From Acinetobacter piscicola (lineage in GTDB: Bacteria; Pseudomonadota; Gammaproteobacteria; Pseudomonadales; Moraxellaceae): a stretch of DNA of 64,000 nt. The notes below the pieces were generated by a model. The model saw only the letters and a program-made list of their open reading frames with translations. It had not been told where the DNA came from and ran no database searches. The stretch is from contig NZ_CP048659.1 of assembly GCF_015218165.1 (NCBI RefSeq), positions 558,001 to 622,000 on the forward strand, in the 5' to 3' direction. Both the position numbers and the translations under genes were made by a program. Every line of letters starts with the position of its first letter. The stretch's first letter is position 1. Below are positions 53,548-64,000 of this stretch, piece after piece.

Positions 53548-53853
53548 ATGGCACGTAGACCAAGAAGAAATCATTCAAACGACTTTAAGGCTAAGGTAGC
53601 ACTTGCTGCGATCAAAGCAGAAAAAACACTTGCTGAATTGAGTTCTGAGTTTGATGTTCATCAAAACCAAATTATTGACTGGAAAAATCAATTGATCTCA
53701 GCTTCCTCACAAGCTTTCGATCAATCAAAAGCTCCATCAGAACCTCCCATTGATCTTAAAAAGTTACATGCAAAAATCGGTGAGCAGGCATTAGAAATTG
53801 ATTTTTTAGAAGGTGTGTTGAAGAAACTGGGCCGCTTCAACCACAAAAGTTAA
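53548..53853 (+). CDS. IS3-family OrfA (helix-turn-helix protein)
   Basis: The 101-aa protein starts MARRPRRNHSNDFKAKVALA, with GGAG 6 bp upstream of this ATG. A longer frame from 53536 is less likely. Residues about 10-55 form the HTH that binds the IS ends (FKAKVALAAIKAEKTLAELS), and the C-terminal half has a leucine-zipper-like helix (KLHAKIGEQALEIDFLEGVL). The stop overlaps the orfB frame. Confidence 0.92.
   Translation: MARRPRRNHSNDFKAKVALAAIKAEKTLAELSSEFDVHQNQIIDWKNQLISASSQAFDQSKAPSEPPIDLKKLHAKIGEQALEIDFLEGVLKKLGRFNHKS
53845..53849 (+). promoter_or_regulatory. Candidate -1 frameshift site joining OrfA and OrfB
   Basis: AAAAG occurs one codon before the orfA stop. OrfB is open in the -1 frame across this point, so slippage here would make the OrfAB transposase. 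A4G motifs are known in some IS3 elements. Confidence 0.5.
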
Positions 53854-54680
53854 TCGATCACTCACTTCAGATTTCAGTATCTAAACAAGCTAAGTTACTG
53901 AAAGTCTCTCGTGGTTGTTATTATTATCGCCCAAAACCTGTTAGCTCATCAGATCTGAAGCTGATGCGATGTATTGATGAATTACATATGCAATATCCTT
54001 TTGCAGGCAGTCGTATGATGCGTGATTTGTTGAATCGTCAAGGGCATCATATAGGACGACGTCATACACGTACTTTAATGAAGAAAATGGGTATTCAGGC
54101 GTTATATTGCAAACCAAATTTAAGCCAGGCTAATCAAGCTCACCGTAAATATCCATATCTGCTCAAAGGATTGGCTATTCAGCGCAGTAATCAAGTGTGG
54201 TCTACTGATATAACGTATATCCCTATGGCAAAAGGCTTTGTTTATTTATGTGCTGTGATTGATTGGCATAGCCGCAAGGTACTTGCGCATAGGGTATCGA
54301 TTAGTATGGAGGTGGATTTTTGTATTTCGGCTTTAAATGAAGCGATTGAAAAATATGGATCACCTGAAATATTGAATACAGACCAAGGCAGTCAGTTCAC
54401 CAGTGATGCATTTATTGATGTATTGAAATCAAATGGCATTCAAATCAGTATGGATGGTAAAGGTCGATGGGTAGATAATGTGATGGTTGAACGATTATGG
54501 CGGAGCGTTAAATATGAAGAGGTGTATCTCAAAGCTTATAGCAGTGTCACAGATGCGAAAAAGCAATTGAGTGCATATTTTGAGTTTTATAATCTGAAAC
54601 GACCTCATTCGAGTCTAGACAAAATGACACCAAATGAGTTTTACTATGATCAGCTACCCCAACAAAACAAGGTGGCTTAA
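53850..54680 (+). CDS. IS3-family OrfB (transposase catalytic domain)
   Basis: In the -1 frame relative to orfA, the sequence is open from before 53850 and reads LIDHSLQISVSKQAKLLKVS onward. The first ATG in this frame is at 53964. The catalytic triad is visible: D in VWSTDITYIP, D in LNTDQGSQFTS, and E in VERLWRSVKYEEVYLKAY. With OrfA it should form the OrfAB fusion by frameshifting. No inactivating change is seen. Confidence 0.92.
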   Translation, partial: LIDHSLQISVSKQAKLLKVSRGCYYYRPKPVSSSDLKLMRCIDELHMQYPFAGSRMMRDLLNRQGHHIGRRHTRTLMKKMGIQALYCKPNLSQANQAHRKYPYLLKGLAIQRSNQVWSTDITYIPMAKGFVYLCAVIDWHSRKVLAHRVSISMEVDFCISALNEAIEKYGSPEILNTDQGSQFTSDAFIDVLKSNGIQISMDGKGRWVDNVMVERLWRSVKYEEVYLKAYSSVTDAKKQLSAYFEFYNLKRPHSSLDKMTPNEFYYDQLPQQNKVA

Positions 54681-54713
54681 CTAGAGCGGAATATCACTTA
54701 TAAATACGCTTTT

Positions 54714-54724
54714 AGTTGTTCAAA
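54714..54724. repeat. Right half of the 11-bp inverted repeat flanking the IS3-family element
   Basis: AGTTGTTCAAA, the exact reverse complement of 53477-53487. Confidence 0.7.
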
Positions 54725-54741
54725 CAAGTGGAACCACCTCT

Positions 54742-54978
54742 ATGTTTGATGAACAACCGACACTTAAATTGTTATTTGATCAATTGGGATTGGATTCAGA
54801 TCAGGCTTCAATTGATCAATTTGTTGCAACACATCAGCTACCACAAGGGGCGATGCTACATGAAGCGAGTTTTTGGAGTGATTCACAGCGTGAGTTTATT
54901 GCAAGCCATTGGCGTAAAGATGACGATTGGGCTTTGGTGATTGATGAACTGAACGAGTTATTGGCAGATAAGTCTTAG
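54742..54978 (+). CDS. DUF2789 protein, copy 1
   Basis: The 78-aa protein reads MFDEQPTLKLLFDQLGLDSD and later EASFWSDSQREFIASHWRKD and DDWALVIDELNELLADKS, matching DUF2789, a small soluble family of unknown function. It lies 40 bp after the IS3-family element, so its former promoter or leader may have been displaced. A related copy follows 210 bp downstream. Confidence 0.88.
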   Translation: MFDEQPTLKLLFDQLGLDSDQASIDQFVATHQLPQGAMLHEASFWSDSQREFIASHWRKDDDWALVIDELNELLADKS

Positions 54979-55041
54979 ATTTTAAATAGAATGTCTATGC
55001 TTTCTATAAGTGTGTGAAAATTAATCACAAATTGAAACAAC

Positions 55042-55069
55042 AAAAAATAGTCTTAGGACTATTTTTTTT
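55042..55069 (+). terminator. Rho-independent terminator after DUF2789 copy 1
   Basis: AAAAAATAGTC-TTAG-GACTATTTTTT with more T residues. Confidence 0.9.
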
Positions 55070-55187
55070 GTCTAAATTCTTATAAGTTGGTTGTATAAGG
55101 AAATACAATTTTATTGATATAAATTTATTGGATAAGCTTCATAAATGTTTGAACGATAAAAATTTACCGAGGGAGGGCAGGAAGCTC

Positions 55188-55439
55188 ATGAACACTCAAC
55201 CATCTTTAGCCTTATTATTTTCTCAGCTCGGTTTGGCAAATAGTCCTGCTGCAATTGAGCTCTATATTCGTACTCATCAATTAACATCTAGTCAAAATTT
55301 GCATGACGCGCCATTTTGGAATAAATCACAACGTGACTTTTTAATCAGTCATTTGGTTCAAGATGATGATTGGGCAATGTGGATTGATGAACTAAATCAA
55401 CAATTACACATGGATGCCTATAAACTACAAACGGCTTAA
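55188..55439 (+). CDS. DUF2789 protein, copy 2
   Basis: The 83-aa protein MNTQPSLALLFSQLGLANSP shares LLFxQLGL, FWNKSQRDFLISHLVQDDDW and a final DDDWAMWIDELNQQL with copy 1, so the two are tandem paralogues. AGGA lies about 5 bp before the ATG at 55188; a TTG start at 55128 is rejected. The copies are separated by a terminator, so they are probably expressed independently. Confidence 0.88.
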   Translation: MNTQPSLALLFSQLGLANSPAAIELYIRTHQLTSSQNLHDAPFWNKSQRDFLISHLVQDDDWAMWIDELNQQLHMDAYKLQTA

Positions 55440-55458
55440 AAGTATTTATTTCAAACTG

Positions 55459-55489
55459 AAAAAAAGATGGTATTTCACCATCTTTTTTT
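55459..55489 (+). terminator. Rho-independent terminator after DUF2789 copy 2
   Basis: AAAAGATGGT-ATTTC-ACCATCTTTT followed by TTT. It may also act for the convergent gene that ends at 55506. Confidence 0.9.
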
Positions 55490-55505
55490 GTTTTAAATTC
55501 AAAGC

Positions 55506-56033
55506 TTAATGTAATTTATGTTGAATTAAATCATTAAACCATGTGTTTTGACGTACCTGTTTAAAGGCAGGATGTTCTTGCAATAATGCTACATCACATT
55601 GTTCAGTTTTCACATATTTACTGAGCCAATGTCGTGTTAAGGCCAATTCATTTTTAACCGCAGAGGCATAAGCAAGGAAGAAATAAATTTCATTATGTTC
55701 ATGCGGTGTTAATGGTTTTAAAATTTGCTGCGTAATTAATGCAAAACGATTTTCTTGAGTAATTTCAAAATACAACATATAGGCTTTAGCTAAATGTAGC
55801 GACAATTTGAGATATAAACTCATCGGCATTTCTTCATATTCCACACGTGCACTTTCAAGCAATACAATGGCTTCTTGTAGAAAATGAATTTGTTCTTGGC
55901 GTACATGGCTAAGTACCACCAATTGCAAGCGTAAGTCAGCTCGTTCCAAAGCGAGTTCAGGCGTGTTTTCTTGCAAATACATTTGGTCTGTTTCACCAAT
56001 ACGTGCAATGATTTGTTTTGTATTTTCAAACAT
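55506..56033 (-). CDS. Helical protein of unknown function, 175 aa
   Basis: The product begins MFENTKQIIARIGETDQMYL and appears entirely alpha-helical, with Ala- and Leu-rich stretches (LHLAKAYMLYFEITQENRFA, IYFFLAYASAVKNELALTRH) that suggest TPR-like repeats. No signal peptide or catalytic motif is seen. It is transcribed convergently with DUF2789 copy 2 and follows the 2OG oxygenase by about 95 bp. Confidence 0.7.
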   Translation of the reverse strand: MFENTKQIIARIGETDQMYLQENTPELALERADLRLQLVVLSHVRQEQIHFLQEAIVLLESARVEYEEMPMSLYLKLSLHLAKAYMLYFEITQENRFALITQQILKPLTPHEHNEIYFFLAYASAVKNELALTRHWLSKYVKTEQCDVALLQEHPAFKQVRQNTWFNDLIQHKLH

Positions 56034-56127
56034 GCGCCTTCATCCTCATTTTTCAATAGCGCTATATATGAGGATGAATATTTAAATTTAAAGATAATGA
56101 GCAGCTAAAAAGAACAAAGCGTAAAAC

Positions 56128-56730
56128 TTATAATAGTTGCTGATCTGAACGCAGCCATGCTGTAATGGATAAACGCTGATGTTTAGCTTCAATGACTTCG
56201 TGTAATAAATCACTCTGAAATATCGCAAGACGATTGGGTTTAGGGTGGATATAGTGCCATTGATTATTTTTATCTTGTAGATGTAATTGACCACCCCAAT
56301 CATCTTGCCATTGCTTATGTAAATAATACACAGCGGAGATCATTCGACCATTTTTACCTTGTGGATTATCACGATGTAAAGTATAAAATTCGCCTGCATT
56401 ATAACAAGCAAAATGTGCTTCTACTTCATTGATTCCTAAATAAAAATAACGATTTAATGTATTGGAGAGTTGTTTTAATGTGTCGATATGTTGTTGGGCA
56501 ATGTCTAAATTGTCATTGATCCATAAAATATGATCACTACGAATATTGCTGATGACACCATTTTGAACGGCAGCAGCACGAAATTCATTAAGGTGGGTGG
56601 TACATTCGAGTACAAGTGCTTGTAAATAGTCTGTGGGATAAACATCATCAATAATGGCAAAACCGTGTTGATCTAAATCATCTAAAATTTGATCAACATT
56701 CCAAGACTTTGGGAGAAAGATCACATCCAT
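56128..56730 (-). CDS. 2-oxoglutarate/Fe(II)-dependent oxygenase
   Basis: These enzymes hydroxylate a substrate using Fe(II) and 2-oxoglutarate. In the 200-aa protein the iron ligands are H119 and D121 in TLHRDNP and H177 in DLLHEVIEA. R186 in KHQRLSITAWLR is positioned to bind 2-oxoglutarate. GKNGRMISAVYYLHKQW fits the prolyl-4-hydroxylase-like fold. The substrate is unknown; both proteins and small molecules are possible. Confidence 0.88.
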   Translation of the reverse strand: MDVIFLPKSWNVDQILDDLDQHGFAIIDDVYPTDYLQALVLECTTHLNEFRAAAVQNGVISNIRSDHILWINDNLDIAQQHIDTLKQLSNTLNRYFYLGINEVEAHFACYNAGEFYTLHRDNPQGKNGRMISAVYYLHKQWQDDWGGQLHLQDKNNQWHYIHPKPNRLAIFQSDLLHEVIEAKHQRLSITAWLRSDQQLL

Positions 56731-56844
56731 ACATATCCAAAAAATAACGAAAAAATAAAGGCTTTATTTTAGAACAAGAACGGGACAGTGAAGAAATATT
56801 TTTTCGTGCTAAAATAGTTGTTGAACTTAGGAATGAATCAAAAC

Positions 56845-57702
56845 ATGAATTACCGTCACCATTTCCATGCAGGCAACTTTGCCGATGTCATGAAACATGT
56901 GTTATTACTGCAAATTTTGGCACGTTTAAATGGCAAAGATAAACCATATCGTTATGTAGACACGCATGGTGGTGCGGGTAGATACGATTTATCGACTGCA
57001 GAAGCACAAAAATCAGGTGAATTTTTAAATGGTATTCACCGTTTGGTCAAATTAGATGACTCGATTAAGCGTAATGCGCCTGAAGGCGTAAAACAATATC
57101 TTAAAATTGTTGAAGATATGCGTGCAGGTTCAGGCAAAGGGGCATATCCAGGTTCGCCGTGGTTTGCACTTGAAGGTATGCGTGAAACAGATAAAGCCAC
57201 TATTTTTGAAATGCAACGAGATGTATTTCAACAGCTTTATTATAATATTCGTGACAAACGTGCAGGCTTACATGAGCGTGATGCTTATGAAGGCTTACTT
57301 GGTGTGATTCCACCGAAAGAAAAACGTGGGTTGGTCATGATTGATCCACCATATGAGTTGGAGCGTAAAGATTTTCCTCAATTGGTAGAACTTTTAGTTG
57401 CAGCTTATAAAAAATGGCCTACAGGTATTTTTGCAGTTTGGTATCCAATTAAAGATCGTGCCATGATTGAACGCTTTGAAAAGAAAATGATCAAAACAGG
57501 CATTCGCCGTCAGTTGGTGTGTGAAGTCTGTGTCTGGCCAGATGACACGCCTGTAGGTTTAAATGGTTGTGGTCTATTGGTGATTAATCCACCTTGGAAA
57601 TTCTCTGAAGATGCTGATGAAGCTTTACAATGGCTATTTCCACATTTACGTATGAGTGAAAATGGTGGTCATGCAGCAGTACGTTGGTTAGTTGGCGAAT
57701 AA
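56845..57702 (+). CDS. rlmJ: 23S rRNA (adenine-2030 N6) methyltransferase
   Basis: RlmJ methylates A2030 of 23S rRNA. The 285-aa protein starts MNYRHHFHAGNFADVMKHVL, as in the family, with VDTHGGAGRYDL near 38-49 and the catalytic DPPY in MIDPPYELERKD. I place the start at 56845; the ATG at 56833 directly abuts AGGA and so lacks normal spacing, and earlier TTG codons are not needed. It heads a plus-strand run with pssA and the next gene. Confidence 0.93.
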   Translation: MNYRHHFHAGNFADVMKHVLLLQILARLNGKDKPYRYVDTHGGAGRYDLSTAEAQKSGEFLNGIHRLVKLDDSIKRNAPEGVKQYLKIVEDMRAGSGKGAYPGSPWFALEGMRETDKATIFEMQRDVFQQLYYNIRDKRAGLHERDAYEGLLGVIPPKEKRGLVMIDPPYELERKDFPQLVELLVAAYKKWPTGIFAVWYPIKDRAMIERFEKKMIKTGIRRQLVCEVCVWPDDTPVGLNGCGLLVINPPWKFSEDADEALQWLFPHLRMSENGGHAAVRWLVGE

Positions 57703-57739
57703 GCAAAATTGATGAAAAAGGTCACAGTAGGATCGAACA

Positions 57740-58567
57740 ATGACAAATATAAATAAACCTGAAAGCAATCCTTCTTCGCACGATGATCATGCTTTTGACG
57801 GTATTACCTTTGAAGTCGAAGAGGTGGAGCATACCTATGAAGGGGAAAAGGTCAAACGTCGCGGGATCTACTTGTGGCCAAATTTAATCACCACTGCTGC
57901 ATTGTTATCGGGTTTTTACTCAATTATTGCCAGTATGAATGGTGATTTTACCCAAGCGATTTACGCAATTTTCCTTGCTGCTTTATTTGATGGTTTAGAT
58001 GGGCGTGTAGCCCGTGCAATAGGTGCACAAAGTGCATTTGGTGAACAATTTGATTCGCTCTCTGACTTATTGGCATTTGGTGTTGCACCTGCAATCCTGA
58101 TGTACAGTTGGAGTTTACATGATCTCGGTCGCATCGGTTTGGCTGCATGTTTTGTCTATACCGCATGTGCTGCATTTCGTTTAGCACGTTTTAACGTGCA
58201 AATCGGTGTAGTCGATAAACGCTATTTTATTGGCGTTGCAAGTCCATTAGCCGCTGTGATGATCATTTCATTGGTCTGGGTTGGACGAGATTTTCCCGCT
58301 ATTTTTGATTTGAAAGATATCGGTATTCAAATTGTTAATGCTGTGATTATTGTCGCTGTAGGATTATTGATGATTTCCAATATCAAATATTATTCATTTA
58401 AAACTGTTGATCGTAAACGTGTCCCATTTTTCGTGTTACCAATCGCTGTATTTATTTTGGCAGCAGTGACCTATAATATTCCTGTAGGCATTCTTATTAT
58501 TTCAATTATCTATGCCATGTCTGGATTTATAACCACTTTTCTGGCTAGAAAAAATGCGGTGAGCTAA
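57740..58567 (+). CDS. pssA: CDP-diacylglycerol-serine O-phosphatidyltransferase
   Basis: PssA makes phosphatidylserine, the precursor of phosphatidylethanolamine, in the inner membrane. The 275-aa protein has eight or so helices and the CDP-alcohol motif DG-x2-AR-x8-G-x3-D-x3-D, seen in DGLDGRVARAIGAQSAFGEQ and FDSLSD (about 83-108). The type II (membrane, Bacillus-like) enzyme is indicated, not the E. coli peripheral type. AGGA precedes the ATG. Confidence 0.93.
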   Translation: MTNINKPESNPSSHDDHAFDGITFEVEEVEHTYEGEKVKRRGIYLWPNLITTAALLSGFYSIIASMNGDFTQAIYAIFLAALFDGLDGRVARAIGAQSAFGEQFDSLSDLLAFGVAPAILMYSWSLHDLGRIGLAACFVYTACAAFRLARFNVQIGVVDKRYFIGVASPLAAVMIISLVWVGRDFPAIFDLKDIGIQIVNAVIIVAVGLLMISNIKYYSFKTVDRKRVPFFVLPIAVFILAAVTYNIPVGILIISIIYAMSGFITTFLARKNAVS

Positions 58568-58586
58568 TAAAAAGTAGGAGTTTGAT

Positions 58587-59657
58587 ATGCAGTTGTTCAT
58601 GAATTTTATCGATGAATCCAAACAGCTCAATCAGGCTCCTTTTCCGCTAAAGCTCGATTATCATCCACAACGTGGACGATTTAAAATTATTCATCAAGGA
58701 TTGATGATTCCTAATCTACCCGCACCTTTATATTACCTCAATTTCCTGAGCATCATTGGGCAATCCAACATTCCTATATTACGTAATCAAGATGCGATTC
58801 ACACTACAGCTTTGGATACAGCAACGATTATTGTAAGTTGTAGTGCGCATATGGCTGGGCATTTTTCTTCTTATTCCATTGAAAATGATTGCAATTTCAA
58901 ATCAGATTTTTATCAATTTTCAAATAAAGAAATATTACAAGGTACTTTTCCATTTTTTCGATTAACGCGCCAAGATGACGAGCTGAGTTTTGATCTTAAA
59001 ATTCAAACTACCCCGATCATTTCACATTTCACCAAACTAAAATTAGGTATTTTTAATCATTGGTCTTTGCTGTGTCATTGTCGGGGTGAACTGAGTTACA
59101 AGGGACAAAGTTACAACATTGATGAAATGGGTTCATTTGAATATGCTCGCGCAATCAATATTCCTTATTTACCTTTGTGTTTTTTTACCTATCAAATTAT
59201 TAACCTGCAAAATCAACGTCAATTGTTGTTAGGACAGATTCGTAATAACTTTAATCAAATCGTACAGTCGCGTATTTATTTTAGAGATGCGCAAACTTCA
59301 ATCGCTGAGATGTTTGATGAAGATGTTCATTTCAAAATTTTGCGAGTGTATCCAAAAGTAAAAACACCTAATCACCAAGAAATGTACTTACCACGAGAGT
59401 TTTATTGGACTTTTCAAAATGGAAATAGAAAAATAGAAATCCATGCAGAAAGCCGTGGTGATTATAAATTTGGTCTAGCAGCAGGTTATGTCGGCAGTTT
59501 TAAATATTGTGTAAATATTGATGGAATTGAAGAAACAGGAGAAAGTGGCTATTGTGAATACATTGATTGTCGTCCTTTAAAGTGGCAAGAAAAAGAAAAT
59601 GACGAAAAAAAAGCGGATGAAGCAATGAATATCATGCCATGTACGCTCAAAAAATAA
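58587..59657 (+). CDS. Unknown protein, 356 aa, possibly AttH/CrtC-like
   Basis: The product begins MQLFMNFIDESKQLNQAPFP and is beta-rich, with ATIIVSCSAHMAGHFSSYSI, ELSFDLKIQTTPIIS, MGSFEYARAINIPYLPL and AAGYVGSFKYCVNIDG. The beta-sheet pattern and length recall lipocalin-type proteins of the AttH/carotenoid-hydratase group, but I see no decisive motif. AGGAG lies 8 bp before the ATG. It is 19 bp after pssA, so it may be cotranscribed and involved with lipids. Confidence 0.6.
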   Translation: MQLFMNFIDESKQLNQAPFPLKLDYHPQRGRFKIIHQGLMIPNLPAPLYYLNFLSIIGQSNIPILRNQDAIHTTALDTATIIVSCSAHMAGHFSSYSIENDCNFKSDFYQFSNKEILQGTFPFFRLTRQDDELSFDLKIQTTPIISHFTKLKLGIFNHWSLLCHCRGELSYKGQSYNIDEMGSFEYARAINIPYLPLCFFTYQIINLQNQRQLLLGQIRNNFNQIVQSRIYFRDAQTSIAEMFDEDVHFKILRVYPKVKTPNHQEMYLPREFYWTFQNGNRKIEIHAESRGDYKFGLAAGYVGSFKYCVNIDGIEETGESGYCEYIDCRPLKWQEKENDEKKADEAMNIMPCTLKK

Positions 59658-59866
59658 CAAAAACAGCCAAAATTGTAGAATAAATAAGCAAGCGATAAGC
59701 TTTTTAAAAAATAAATCAAAAAAGGGGTTGCGTCGTATCTGAAATACTGTAGAATGCACATCCATCGGCGGTGATGAAGATTAAAACTTCTGATAAAACA
59801 ATGACTTGGTTGAATTGATTAAGTTGGGTTTTAGAAGGAAGGATTAAAAATAATTTTCATTACATG

Positions 59867-59894
59867 TTGACTTTCTAAAGATAGAGAGTAATAT
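59867..59894 (+). promoter_or_regulatory. Candidate rrn promoter
   Basis: TTGACT at 59867-59872 and TAATAT at 59889-59894 with a 16-bp spacer, followed by a GC-containing discriminator (AGCCGACC), about 200 bp before the 16S gene. The layout is typical for rRNA promoters. Confidence 0.65.
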
Positions 59895-59947
59895 AGCCGA
59901 CCTAGCTTGATGCTGACGAAGCATTAAGAAGATCATTAAGAGAATAT

Positions 59948-59973
59948 GAAGAACAACTTGTGTGGATTTTTAC
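59948..59973 (+). other. 5' arm of the pre-16S processing stem
   Basis: This segment begins GAAGAACAACTTG and is almost perfectly complementary to 61654-61680 beyond the 3' end of 16S. The pair would form the long helix cut by RNase III. Confidence 0.85.
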
Positions 59974-60098
59974 TGGTTGATTGATCGAAATTATTTTCAT
60001 TGATTGATGGTAGAAATTACTCGAAGTTTATTTGAGAAATTAATGTCAGAAAATTGATGAGCCAGATTTGGTGTTTAGAATAAAACACTATTGATTTT

Positions 60099-61635
<1,537 letters not shown>

Positions 61636-61653
61636 ACGAAAGATTGACGATCG

Positions 61654-61680
61654 GTAAGAATCCACAACAAGTTGTTCTTC
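61654..61680 (+). other. 3' arm of the pre-16S processing stem
   Basis: It ends in CAAGTTGTTCTTC, complementary to the 5' arm at 59948-59973 with a couple of unpaired bases. Confidence 0.85.
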
Positions 61681-61694
61681 ATTGAAGTATCTGA

Positions 61695-61771
<77 letters not shown>

Positions 61772-61845
61772 TTCTGACGAACACATTATTTAATTGAAAA
61801 ATTAAATATTGAGTACAGGGAATTAGATATTTTAGATCTTAAGCT

Positions 61846-61921
61846 GGGGACTTAGCTTAGTTGGTAGAGCGCCTGCTTTGCACGCAGGAGGTCAGGAGTT
61901 CGACTCTCCTAGTCTCCACCA
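61846..61921 (+). tRNA. tRNA-Ala (TGC)
   Basis: 76 nt with CCA. Acceptor GGGGACT pairs with AGTCTCC (one G-U pair); anticodon loop TTTGCAC gives TGC. It is the second spacer tRNA. Confidence 0.97.
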
Positions 61922-62282
61922 CATTCTTACGGAATGTTAACTAGCTAATAAACAAGCAAATAAAATGATAGCTTATAGAGCTTAGTGATAAAGAAGCGTA
62001 TAATACGCTGCATTGTTATTAAGCTCTGTGATTTATCACAGTTGACTGCGATCTGACGAAGACGTAGTGAATCATTAACAGAATATATTTGAGTTGAAAT
62101 AAATTGTTCATACTCGTTTCAAGTAGGCAACTACAAGAAATGAGTTACTAGCGATAAAACTGAATCAAGCGTTTTGGTATATGAATTTAGATTGAAGCTG
62201 TACGGTGTTTAGATACACAGTACTTCAAACTGTAATGTTGGTTATCCTACTTGTAGGGATGAACGACTGTTTGGGGTTGTAT
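61922..62282 (+). other. Distal 16S-23S spacer
   Basis: 361 bp of AT-rich spacer between tRNA-Ala and 23S. It will hold the 5' arm of the pre-23S stem, whose partner lies beyond the window. No other gene is seen. Confidence 0.7.

Positions 62283-64000
<1,718 letters not shown>

Larger units (their letters stand above)
53490..54702 (+). mobile_element. IS3-family insertion sequence (about 1.2 kb), apparently intact
   Basis: Terminal inverted repeats match at 17 of 19 positions: TATAAGTGATACTCTGCTC from 53490 against TATAAGTGATATTCCGCTC read inward from 54702. Inside are overlapping orfA and orfB in a -1 arrangement with a full DDE motif. No convincing 3-5 bp target duplication flanks these ends, so the exact borders could differ by a few bases. 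Confidence 0.88.
59658..60098 (+). other. rrn promoter and leader region
   Basis: 441 bp without a gene. It contains the rrn promoter at 59867-59894 and the 5' arm of the 16S processing stem at 59948-59973. Confidence 0.7.

Noticed and set aside
53548..54680. IS3-family transposase as a frameshift pseudogene
   Set aside because: The -1 relation between OrfA and OrfB is normal for this family, and the full DDE motif is intact.

Overview
The window is a chromosomal segment from a gammaproteobacterium of the genus Acinetobacter (Moraxellaceae). Three things point there: the low-GC, AT-rich coding style; the order of the ribosomal-protein genes running into rpoA and rplQ and then an AlmA-type flavin monooxygenase; and typical Acinetobacter neighbours (prlC with a YheV-like gene, miaB-phoH-ybeY, DUF2789 and DUF3108 genes). 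I cannot fix the species.

Layout. 1-8363 is the distal part of the S10/spc/alpha ribosomal superoperon: rplN (cut by the window edge), rplX, rplE, rpsN, rpsH, rplF, rplR, rpsE, rpmD, rplO, secY, rpmJ, then rpsM, rpsK, rpsD, rpoA and rplQ, closed by a strong terminator. 8570-13091 is lipid and hydrocarbon metabolism: an AlmA-like Baeyer-Villiger-type monooxygenase, an alpha/beta hydrolase gene split by a 788-bp IS1-family element with a clean 8-bp target duplication, and a convergent acyl-CoA dehydrogenase. 13273-13933 is an sdhE-ygfX pair. 14139-18842 holds a 42-residue membrane peptide gene, a TRAP-associated-type lipoprotein, a rhombosortase-like rhomboid protease and a fused DctQM TRAP permease. 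19189-24527 (minus strand) carries RNase R and prlC-yheV-coiled-coil gene.

24792-31082 is bracketed by tRNA genes: tRNA-Ser(GCT), two tRNA-Arg(ACG), three small unknown genes, an amino-acid ABC transporter operon with two tandem binding proteins, and a third identical tRNA-Arg(ACG). 31155-45862 is a mosaic of housekeeping and unknown genes: a START-like secreted protein, a fumarylacetoacetate-hydrolase-family enzyme, a trimethylamine monooxygenase (tmm), yihY, wrbA, tesB, xpt, a DUF3108 protein, a TonB-like protein, a DUF3841 protein and an MscS channel. 46041-49129 is miaB-phoH-ybeY. 49394-53246 is slt, a ribonuclease-T2-like protein that has lost its catalytic histidines, and mdh. 53490-54702 is an intact IS3-family element, followed by two tandem DUF2789 genes.

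55506-59657 has a helical protein, a 2OG-Fe(II) oxygenase, rlmJ, pssA and an unknown protein. From about 59867 a complete rrn operon begins: promoter, 16S, tRNA-Ile(GAT), tRNA-Ala(TGC), and 23S cut by the right edge.

No defence island, prophage, CRISPR array or large biosynthetic cluster is present. The most interesting material is small-scale: the two IS insertions, of which the second sits between the halves of an 11-bp inverted repeat; the substituted fingerprint histidine in the AlmA-like enzyme; the pseudo-RNase T2; a zinc ribbon split by a glycine zipper; the TRAP/rhombosortase neighbourhood; and several operator-like palindromes.
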